A stretch of 64,000 nucleotides of DNA, from NCBI GenBank assembly GCA_025738555.1, contig JAOVFP010000001.1:6262001-6326000 (forward strand). Reading direction: 5' to 3'. The notes beneath the pieces were generated by a model. The model was not told where the DNA came from, did not search any database, and was given only the letters and a program-made list of their open reading frames with translations. Shown in pieces: positions 22,785 to 34,700 of the stretch. The first letter of the stretch is position 1. The number at the start of each line of letters is the position of its first letter. A program made the position numbers and the translations under genes. The stretch is from Cyathus striatus. Lineage: Eukaryota > Basidiomycota > Agaricomycetes > Agaricales > Nidulariaceae.

Positions 22785-25700
22785 TCACTCTTTTGTTCCT
22801 TTTCCCTTATCTTTGCTCTTATAATTGTCATCTGCAGAACTATCCTCATCTTTTTCCTTAGCAAGCTTCTTATCCTCTTTACCAAACTTCTTTAAAATGA
22901 TCTTCAATGCCTCCTGAGTTTGTGGTTCTCCTTTCCAAACTTCATAATCTGAGATATCTGGGTTCCCTTCAAACCAAAGCTCCATTTTAGGATATTTAGG
23001 AAGCTTGCTAAATAGAGCCTTCCATCTATAATAGGCTGGAACTGATGTAAAAATAGTTGCAATAACACTAATAGGAGGCATTTTATTTTGCCATTTTCCA
23101 GCACTAATCATAGTAGGGAACTTTTTAATGATATTCTCAATGAATACCCACTTAGCATACTGAAGACAAATACTAACAGCTCCATGATCATGTAGTGCAA
23201 GAGGAACTTTGAAAAAATCGATTATTCTCTTTTGAGCTTCAGTAGATTCCCCTAACTTAGAAGCTGAAGATGTAGAAACCTCTTCACTAAATACTGATGG
23301 AACATTAGAAATATTTGCAGCTTGTGTTGTTCCAAGACCCTCCTAATCTAAGATTAAGTAACATTCTATGCTTGAAATAAATTATAAACTTACAAGTAAA
23401 ATCTTACAAAATGTAGATTTATCTTCATCAAGTTCCCATTGAACTTCCTGGTCTTTATCTTCTAAAAGCTCAGAATATTGTCCAGTTAAAGACCACCCAT
23501 TATCTTCCCATAAAAAGACATATGGATTAGATACTGAAAATAGTAAATATTTTAGAGTGATAATTTGAAATCAAGAAAGTAATAATACCTTGAATGGACT
23601 TGTACTTTGTGTGAGATGTACAACCAGGGCAGTGACCTGCAGGACTGAGAGAGACACAATAGGGTCTGAAGTCCAATGTACAGTGAGCAAGTATTAGATT
23701 GAAGTAGTATGTGTACAGCTTACCTGAAGTCCAATGTACAGTGAGCAAGTGGGGATTGCCACTGTAGGACCTCAGGATTATATACTACTAGCTTATCTAC
23801 CAAAGTCCGAGGGTCTAAGGGTCCAAGGGTCCAAGGGTCCAACCAAGGTCTAAGGGTCCAACCAAGGTCCCAACCCAGGTCCAGTACCTAAGTTTACCTA
23901 AGTCTACCTAAGGTTCATTAGTCAGCAGAGAAGTGTCAGATCACTTCTAACACCCCCCCATGATCTGAACAGTCTCTAAGTATGTAGTTAAGTAAAGGAA
24001 GTAAAAGTGAAGGAAAGTGAAAGAAAGTAAATGAATGAATCTAAGGTAAAAGTCCCATGTTCTCTCTACAGAATTCAACTTTTGGAATGGTAAGTGGCTT
24101 GGTGAGAATGTCAGCTATTTGCTTTTCAGTTGGAACATGATGCAAGCTGATAGAACCTCTTTCAACAGTTTCTCTAAGCCAGAAATAACAAAGATCAAGT
24201 TGCTTCATGCGCCCATGGTGTTCTGGATTCTTGGTGACAGAGATGGCAGACTGGCTGTCAATGTGAAGAGGACTAGAAGTGAGAATGGGATAGCCAAATT
24301 CCTTCATGATATTCTGCATCCAAAGTATCTCTTTGCCAGCTTCAACAGCAGCAATGTACTCTGCTTCAGTTGTGGATAAAGTTACTATAGTCTGTAACTT
24401 GCTAGACCAGCCAATGGCACCTCCACCAATCAGAGTTACATAACCACCAGTAGAATGACCTGTGTCTTTGCAATCACCATGGGAAGCATCACAATAAGTG
24501 AGGAAGAGTTTGTCTCCTTTGGCAGCACTATAGGTCAACTTGTAATCAAGAGTTCCCTTCAAGTATCTGAAGAGATGTTTGACAGCTAACCAGTGTTGCA
24601 TGCCAGGATTGGAGTTAAATCGACCTAAATACCCAACAGAAAAAGCAATGTCTGGTCTTGTAGTGATAGCAAGATATTGTAGAGATCCTACAGCACTCAG
24701 ATAAGGGATGGAAGCCATCTCAGAACGTTCCTCAGCTGTCTGAGGACCCATAGACTTGGTCAGAATGAGACCATGATTCATAGGAGTTCCACAAGGTTTG
24801 CAATCACTCATGCCATATCTCTCAAGCATATCAAGCACATACTGGCGCTGTGAGAGAGTAATAGAGCGATTGGGACGATCCCTGTCTATCTTAACACCCA
24901 GAAGGAAAGAAGTAGGGCCCAAATCTCGAAGTTTGAAGTGGGCAGAAAGCTGCTTGACTGTTTCATCAGCAGCAGAAGGAGAAGTTGATGCAATAGTAAT
25001 GTCATCAATGTAAACAGGCATGATGATCTTAGTATCACCCTTTGAGTAAATGTAGACTGAGTGGTCTGAATGAGTTCTAGTAAAGTCCATAGTGGTTAGA
25101 ACATCTTGAAGCTTCTTTCTCCATTGTCTAGCAGCTTGTTTAAGTCCATACAGTGATTTTCTAAGTCTGCATACATGATTTGGACCACCTTGATGGAATC
25201 CTTCTGGTTGGAGCATGTATATCTCCTCCTCCAAGTCACCATATGTAAAGGCAGATGAGATGTCAACAGATCACATAGTCATGTCTTTGATAGCAGACAG
25301 AGCAGCTACAAGCCTGAGAGAGGCAGGACAGAATGTTGGTGCAAATATCTCTGTGTAATCATGCCCAGGACATTGTGAGTACCCCTTTGCAACAACTCTA
25401 GACTTGTATCGCTCGACAGCCCCAGTAGGAGTTGGCTTGATCTTGAATACCCATCTAGAGCCTATAGCCTTCTTTCCTGGAGGCAACTCCACAATATCCC
25501 AAGTTCCATTTCGCATCAATGACATGATTTCATTATTGCAAGCTTCCTGCCATTGTTGTGCATCAGGGGCTTTCATGGCAAGCTTGTAGTTCTTGGGATC
25601 AACTCCTGTTGGTGCAGCTCCAGCAAATTGAACCTCCAGATACCCCCCCAGATCATCTTCACTGCTATTATCCTCAAATGGATTCGGCTCCTGAATATCC

Positions 25701-28700
25701 TCATCTGAGTCATCAGGTAGAGGAGCAGGTGAAGAAGGCACTCTTCCTTTTCCCATTACTTTCCACCACTCACCAGGAGGTCTAACTTCCCTTCTGGGAC
25801 GTCTCTGAGCTAGTGGAGGAGTAGCAGGTAGAGCAGGTGGAGCAGGAGGTGGTGGTGAAGGGGTGGGAGTTGAGGTTGGTGTGGCAGTAGGAGATGATAT
25901 AGGAGTTGTAGATGGACTAGTTGGAGGACTAGAATGATTTGGAGGTAATATGGAAACATCAGGAAAGGGAATGGATGAGTCTGTAGATTCATAGACAGCA
26001 GGCTCTGGAGAAGAGATAATGTGAGGTGGAATTGGAGATGTTGGCTTGGATAGACCAGGAAAGAGCCTTTCATCAAATTCAGCTCTCTCTGAGATAACAG
26101 TCTTCTTGGTGGTTGGATTGTAGAATTTCCAAGCCTTGTATCCAGCTGGGTAACCAATGAAGACACATTTCTGCATATGTGGCTGAAGGGACTTTCTCTG
26201 CTCTTTGTGCACAAAGACATAAGCAGTACAGCCCCAGACTCACAGATTGCTAAGGTTAGGTTTCTGGCCATGCCATGCCTCATAGGGTGTCTCACCAGGC
26301 AGGGAAGAAGTGGGGAGACGATTCCACACATAAACCATGGAAGATAGGCATTCACTCCAAAATGATGGAGGGAGACAGTACTTTACGCTCCCCCCCCCAG
26401 TCCGTCCGGACTCCGGACGGACTCAATATAGTCCGGATAGTCCGGGTGGAGTCCGGCGGAGTCCTGATGGAATCTGGTGGAGTCCAGGTGGAGTCCAGGT
26501 GGAGTCCAGTGAAGTCTGGCGGAGTCCGGGTGGAGTCCGGATGGAGTCCTGATGGAATAGATATTGTCCTGATGACATCCTGCTGGAATATAAGAAGTCC
26601 TGATGGAGTCCTGGTGGAGTCCTGATGGACTTTGTATTTTTTAAAGTAAGTTCTGTTTAAGACTCCAGGTGTATTTTCCCACACCTATTGATAACATACT
26701 ATCTCACTACTACATCTTTGCTACTACTACTATTCTTTACTACATTTTCCCACACTCTTCAGTACATGCTACCACTATTATTCTTTACTACATTTTCCCA
26801 CACCCTTCAGTACATGCTATCACTACTACTACTCTTTACTACATTTTCCCACACCCTTCAGTACTGATAGCATACTATCTCCTACCACATCTTCCTATGC
26901 CTCTTCTACAATATTTTCCCACACCTATTATTCTCCTACCAGATATCTCTGTACTACATTTGTACCACATTTTCTGACACATCTTCTACCATATTTCCCA
27001 CACCTATTATTTCTGATGCCTCTTCTACCACATCTTCCAATGCTTCTACAACAGACCATCATCATGTTCAAAATCTTCACTAATAATACTAAAGTTTTGG
27101 CTGTTCTGCTGTTTTATTACTTGTTGAGTATGATAAAAGATCATAGAATGTATGAACCAATTAAAGTTGCTTGGAGTCATACATTTCATAATAGATTCAA
27201 ACCCACCAAGCCATGAATTTAGTTGTTCACAGGCTTGTGTATTGAATGCTCGTTTGTGATATCTTTCACCATTTCTGTCTTGTGCAATATAAACAAGGTT
27301 TGGTGCAGAACCATCTTGTGGTGCTGGATTACACCACTTTCTACAAAGATAATCATCTGAGCGGTGATTTGTATAGTGATAGCCATCTACTACAAAGCGG
27401 CTACTTTTAAACCAATCTACCCAACTTCCATTTGCAACTGCTGTTGAAGAAGTTTACATGCCTTATCAATACATATATAATCTGGTCTTAATTCTTCATC
27501 AGGAAAAACATCTTCTAAGAACTTAAGTATATTGGTTGTTGACTCCGACTTCACAAACTTTGTCCATGCAATTACAGCACCACATGGAGCACATATTGTT
27601 TCTACACAATAATAGCGAGAGGCACTAAAATAATGAGATTTCTTTGGAATATTGGTATCTGACTCATCATGAGGCTGCTGAACACGTCTTCCTCGGTTTT
27701 TATTCCAAGGTGGATTTTCAGCTGGTTTGCGAAGCATTCTTCGTGCACCATTTAAATAATCTGAACTATGTTCTAAATTATATTTACGCCACATTTCCTG
27801 GTGCTCATTGCAAGCTTGTGTATTTTATCTTTTGATCTTGACAGTCACGAACACGGCATCTTGCTCCAAATTCTTGGTTGTGAACATCACAAAATACACC
27901 TCCTCTATGGTTTACAAGAGTATTGGAACAATTGTCATATGCACAGTGCTTAAAATATGTATTAGTATAATATTGTTTAGTTTTAGTTGTGCATTACCTG
28001 TGGTCCCATAACAATCCCATCAATTACTACCATTTTAACTGTTGCACTCTCATTTGGTAGTGAGTCTTGAGTTTCTCTATAAGGCTGTGTACACTCTAAG
28101 CAGCTGTGATTATGTGATGCACATATTTTTCCATTTTCACCTAACCTTGCAAATGCTTCTTCTGTTAATGCAGTAATTGAAAGTCCATCAAGACTAATAA
28201 AATTAACACCAGATCCTGCAGAAACCATGCATATTGATTCATGTATAAAAGCCTCCCAGACTTGTCTTCGGCTTATTTCCTTTCCATTTCCAAAACTGTT
28301 GTTCCAATATTCCATATATGCTGCAGCAGATGCATGAAAGCTATATATACAATTCAGAACACCTTGAGAAAATGCCCTATCTACCCATAGTTTTTTTCCT
28401 ACTTTCAGATATTTAGCAGAGTTTAAATGAACCATATAATATCCCTGTTTTTCATCATAGGCTCGTTCATGTTCTGCAGAATATAATGTTTTACATTTTT
28501 CACAAACACCTGATACTACATAAGCATGTTCAAATATTTTTGAGCCTTTAATTAATGTTGCTTTAGGTACATCTCTAACTTTAGTATGCACATGTAGTGC
28601 CCGTCCTTTACAGCTCCGTGTCTCACACTCTGCAGCTATAGGACATATTATATGAACAGGATCAATACTAGCATGAGATACAGGTTTCAGTTGACCTTCA

Positions 28701-31700
28701 AAAACTTTCCTCTCCTGATTGAAAGGATACAAGTTCAGAAGTCTTGCCATTTCATTTAATTTAGTGCCTAACAAAATAGATCTGCCTGTTCGAGTTGTGT
28801 GTTCATTAATTTCATAATCTTCAAAGAGATCATCTGAGTCCATGCCAATTTTTTCCTGAATAGCTCTAGCCAGTAATCTAATCCATGCAGTTGCATCAAC
28901 ATTTTTTCTCCTGTTAACTTTGCATTCTGCTGTCTTGCATGAAGACTCAACAAATCAACATTATCAATCATAGAGAACAATATAACCAATGTGGCAGAGA
29001 GTGTGATATTGGAACCAAAATTTGACAGAATAAATTTACTGAATACATCAAATGTGATGTTAGGAAATGATTGTTCTCCTGCTGCAAGTACTGGTTGAAT
29101 AAAAATAAATAGAACTAGTATTGCACTTGGGAGCCATTGAAATAGCCAAATTATTAATAACCAGAATAAAATATGTTGAGTGATTTCTGGCATGAATATA
29201 GCCCATATACAGGTTAAGCACCACAGATATGTGTTATATCCATGTCCGGATACATCGTGCCGACGTTCCCACGTGACCTTCTAACATACCCGGTCCGTTC
29301 CCGGAACGTACCCGCTTCGGGTTTACACTTCCCGACGTTCCCGCCCGGGAACGTACCCGGAACCCGTCGGGTTTTCTATCGGATACTTCGGATACGTACT
29401 TTCTCTTATGACGGCCTCACCGCGTCATCATTCTATTACTCCTCTCTTCCATTCCTACTTATACGTTTCATTATGGCCTTTGTAGATTAGTTCCTTATTC
29501 TTCATTCTGAGCGCGTCATTTGCGCCCCTACTCCGCTTTGCCAAGACTTCATTTCCTACTTACTCCTTTGACTTGTCCTTTGTATAATACTTCTACATTC
29601 GTATCTACAGGTTCCTACTTAGTATAAGTAGTCTTCCAGTTGTAATAGGTAGTCTTCAGTATTCGTATCAACTCTGTACACTTTCTTCCTACTCTAAGTT
29701 CCGAAACCCGCTCCGGGTTTTCCTTCGGGTTTCTCTCCCGCTACCTAGTGTAGTGGCGAAGCCTTCTCTTATACTCTAGAACGTCTTCCTTTGTTACATA
29801 TCATCTTACTCGAAATACGAACCATTCCCTGGGGATATCCAGGCGGCGCAGCACACAAGCTGAAGCCACGGTTCTTTCCGCACTCCCGCTCTACGTTTCC
29901 GCACCCGTACTCACTTCGGGTTTCCGTTATAGTTCTCCCACACCCTCCGGGTGTCTTCGCAACCACTTCTAAGCAGGAAGAGAATCGGTACGTAACAATA
30001 TGTCTCAAAGGTTACCATCCAACTGAAAAATCATATTGTAAACTATTACAATTTGAGTTCAATATACTTACTTGCGCTTCTTTGAACTTAATTTCTCTTT
30101 ATCCTCATGAGCCTTCTCATCCTTACCTCCCTTCTCCTCCTTGCTCTTTCCCTTTCCCTTTCCCTTCCTTTTCTCCTTCTTCTCCTTAAGCCATCTTTTC
30201 AAATCCAAAAATGTGTAGTAATCTCTTTCAAAGCCCCAAAGGTCCAGATCAGTAGGACTATCCTCATCTTCAGCCAACCAAGACTGCATTGCTGAAAAAT
30301 CTGCAATCTTATCAAAGTTTGAATAGTTCTCATACCAGGCTGAAGATGAGACAAAGACTGTGACAATTTCTTTCTTTGTGGCCTTGGCAACTGGCCAAGT
30401 CCTGTTCTTGTCCATAGTATTGTGGTCAGAAACTGCCTTTATACAGGCAAGATACCTCTGGTATGCGACTCGAAGTCCAGGTGCAGTGCTCTCAAGAATG
30501 TTCCTAGGAATCTTTAGAACATCGATAAGTTCCTCAGTACGTTGCTCTGAGATTCCACCTCTTTGAACAAGAGAAGGGGTGTGAGAGCGAGAAACAGCAC
30601 GAGAGCTAGTTGCAGAGCTTCCAGCTGACTTAGATGGAATGGAATATGTCTCAATATCGAGGGAGAGTGGTGCATTTGGCTGAAATCCAGACTATAAAGC
30701 AACACAATATAAGTAAATAGTACAAGAATAAAAGAATAAAATATATAGCTACACTTAGAATTGGCAAGATTAATTCGCCATCTATCTTTAGCCAGTCAAC
30801 TTCCTCATCATCCTTGCAGCAGATTCAAAGTTTCCAAGAATGTTCCAGGCTTTACTTTCATAAACGTACAAACAGTGATCAGCAGCTAAAATGATATTAG
30901 TATATGAATAAAATATGAAAGAAAACATACTAAAGAAATGTTCAGCTCTGTCTTTGAGTTTCTTCAAGACAGGCCCAATGGTTGCTGTAAGATTATGCTT
31001 CAATGTAAATGAAGCAACTCCAGGTACCATAACAGTACTTGGATCTGCATTAGACATATACAACCATACTCGCCCTTTAACTGAACCAATAGTAGTACTT
31101 TCGGCAGCACTGTGAAAGTCGGCAGCATTTGGGTGATTCCCAAGTGCATTTCCTCTGAGAATGCCACCTACTTAGAGTTAGTACATATATATTTATACAA
31201 ATTATAGGTTTACCTTCACTCCTTGAAGAACCTTTGGGACTAATATTGATAATATCCACAGTGTCGACTGTACCTGGCTTACTGATAGTACGAGGTGGAC
31301 TAACTGGTGGACTATTCATGATAATATCTAGCTCTGCAAACATTGAGTCAGTATAAATACAAATATTACTGAAAATCCATACCTTTATCTTTACTAGTCC
31401 TGTCTTCTGTATGATTGCTGTTGGACTTGAAAGATATGATGCTGATATCACTCCCTTTCAAGATCTTAAATATAGTAATACAGTTATAACATTACTGAAT
31501 TTTTCTTACCTTTATTCTTACTGGTGTGATCTTCTGTATACTTTTTGTCAGACTTGAAAGATGTGACGCTAATATCACCTACCATCACTGTGTTCTGATT
31601 CATTTCCATGACCTGCATTTGATCCATCAGTTGAACCTTCAGTATTTTCTGAAATATAACTTGTGTTAGTAAATATATGTGTAAGCTATCAATTCAAACC

Positions 31701-34700
31701 TTTATTTTCGCTTTCATTATTGGTATCATATCCATCTGATTCATGTTCTTCTTCAACTGTAGAAGATATAAATGTTTAGATACACATTTTATACATGTAA
31801 ATGAATATTTCTTTACCTTTTTCATGTCTGAATGGCGCTTACGAGTAACAGTGAAAACTGGAGCTGCTGGTTGAGGTACATCAGAAGATGGACCCCGCTT
31901 TGGAGGGGCAACAGGAAGGCCGCTTTCCTCCAGCACCCTTTCAGCACTAAGTATTATTAGTACATAAATATTGTATAAATATATGTAATACGTACGCAGT
32001 AAGGTCAGGTACACCTTCTTTATCTGCAGCAGCATCCTCAGCTCTTTTCTGTTCCGAAGTTTTTCTAAAAAATATTAGCAAGGCAGTGAAAGGGAGTTGT
32101 GAAACCATACCGAGTTTTTTTGGCTTTCTTGGCTTTTACAACTTTTTTACTCTGTTTTTCCTGCACATTTTCACTCTCCTCATTATCTGTAATAGGTTTG
32201 TTGGTTGTGGCCTGCTTCTTTGTTGGTGGTTGGGCTGTAAGATCGGCAGCAGAAGTACCACGCTTGCGAGACTCGCTACGAGTTTCATGTGTAGCAACTG
32301 ACAGAGAAGCAGACTCAGTAGGAGTAATACTAGAAGCCTGAGTTGTAGCAGAGCGAGTGGAACGACGAGGAGCCATTGTGTGTAGAAGTGTTAAAATGCT
32401 TTGAGATAGCAAGATAGTGGTGGTGGTTGAGGGTTGAGAAGGAGGGGGATTGATGCAAACCAAAATCTTAGAAGTCTGATGATGCACAGCAAATTCTCAT
32501 GATCAAAAGTTAAAAATATACAGCCTTTTATAGGCTACATTGAACATAACTAAATATATATTACATGTCATTGGCTATACAACATAACTATCTAACTATT
32601 TTAAGGAGACACAGCCTTTGATCTTCTTCGGCCCGTTGACAGCACGCATGAAGACAAAGGGAGAGGGGGAGAGACGGCATGATAGGGGGGAAAGGGGACA
32701 ACAGACGATGGGGATGAGGGGGACGAGGAGGTAGCGGAGGAGGGGAGAAGGGAAAGGGGATGGATACTCATCCTCGTCACTTGCAAGATGAGGAGGCAGA
32801 GGCGGAGGGGAGGAGGGCATGGGAGGAGGGGGGGTGACGGGTGGCTCGTCCTTGTCATTTGCGAGACGAGGCATGGGAGGAGGGGGGGACGAATGCTCAT
32901 CCTCGTCATTTGCGAGACGAGGCACGGGAGGAGGGGGGGACGAACGCTCGTCCTCGTCATCTGCGAGACGAGGAGGGGAAGGAGGGGGTAACGGCTGGCT
33001 CATCCTCGTCATTTGCGAGATGAGGAGAAGTGGGAGGAGGGGAGATGGCTGGCTGGTTCTCGTCATTTGCGAGACAAGGAGGGGAAGGAGGAGGGGGGAC
33101 GAGGGCCGAGCGCTCGTCCTCGTCATTTGCAAGACGAGGAGAGGGGGGACGAGCGCTCGTCCACGTCACTTGCGAGACGAGGACGGGGGAGGGGGGACAG
33201 TGCTCGTCCTCGTCACTTGTGAGACGAGGACGAGGAGGGGGGGGGGACGAGCGCAGGTCCTCATCACTTGTGAGACGAGGACGAGGAGGGGGGGACGAGT
33301 GCAGGTCCTCGTCACTTGTGAGACGAGGACGAGGAGGGGGACGAGTGCAGGTCCTCGTCACTTGCGAGACGAGGACGAGGAGGGGGGGGGGGGGGACGAG
33401 GGGGGGGGACGAGGAGGGGGGGGACGAGCGCAGGTCCTCGTCACTTGCGAGACGAGGATGAGGAGGGGGGGGATGAGCGCAGGTCCTCGTCACTTGCGAG
33501 ACGAGGACGAGGAGGGGGGGGGGGACGAGCGCAGGTCCTCGTCACTTGCGAGACGAGGACGAGGAGGGGGGGGATGAGGAGGGGGGGGACGAGCGCTCGT
33601 CCTCGTCACTTGTGAGACGAGGATGAGGAGGGGGGGACGGCGCAGGTCCTCGTCACTTGCGAGACGAGGACGAGGAGGGGGGGGGGACGAGCGCAGGTCC
33701 TCGTCACTTGTGAGATGAGGACGAGGAGGGGGGGGGACGAGCGCAGGTCCTCGTCACTTGCGAGACGAGGACGAGGACGAGGAGGGGGGGGAGAGCGCTC
33801 GTCCATGTCACTTGCAAGACGAGGACGAGGACGAGGTGGGGGACGAGCACTTGTCCACGTCACTTGCGAGACGAGGACGAGGAGGAGAGGGGGGACGGCA
33901 AGCTCGTCATTTGCGAGACGAGAGGCAGGCTGGGAGGGGGGACGGCCGCTCGTCCTCGTCACTTACAAGACGAGGCAGAGGGAGGAGGCGAGGGGGTGGT
34001 GACTAGACGAGAAGGAGCGAGCGAGTGAGGGAAGAGGGAAGAGGGAAGAGCGATACTTACCTATACCGTGTATGCGCTCACACACACACCCTCCCTTTCC
34101 ACTATGGCGCCTGTGCCATTACCACGCGTTATCGATCTTGAAGGAAATCGATTGTCACCTGCTAAGTGTTGGTGGGGCGACAACGTGGGAAGGGGGCTTA
34201 AGGCGACGACTTGAGAGGCTTGGGGTGACGACGTGGGAGGGGGCTTGAGGCGACGACGTGGGAATGGAGCTTGAGGCGAAGGCACTGACATGGGAAGGTG
34301 AGGCGATGACATGTGAGAGAAAGAGAGAGTGCGGTGGGAAAAACTACATGCTGTTTTAGGAAAGTGAGATATATGGCTAATATAACTTACTGACTTAAGA
34401 AAATATAAGACCGTTTGGTGTATCGGTATTGCGTACGATTTCAGTGTGCACGTGACTTGTCCCTACGTTGCTGGTTCGATTCACGCTGGTTGTAAAGTTT
34501 TTACTATAGAATATTAAAGGTAACTAACTAGTAATAATAAGTAACTAGTAATAGTGGGTACTTGTAAGTCCGTGTCCGCCTAGTCCAACTGGAGTCCAGG
34601 TGAGTTCCGAACGGATTTAGTCTGCCGGAATTCCTGCTAAACTTGCCGGACTCCAGCTAATGAAAGCATTCCTGGCGGACTCCAGGTGGACTCCAGTTGG

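Noticed and set aside
20074..29997. E elements as DNA transposons with TGTTAC inverted ends
   Set aside because: TG..CA ends and 5-bp duplications (ATATG, ATGTT) fit solo LTRs better, and the inverted part is only a few bases.
32596..33962. A 252-codon frame and several overlapping frames
   Set aside because: They are translations of the CCTCGTC/GACGAGG minisatellite in several frames.
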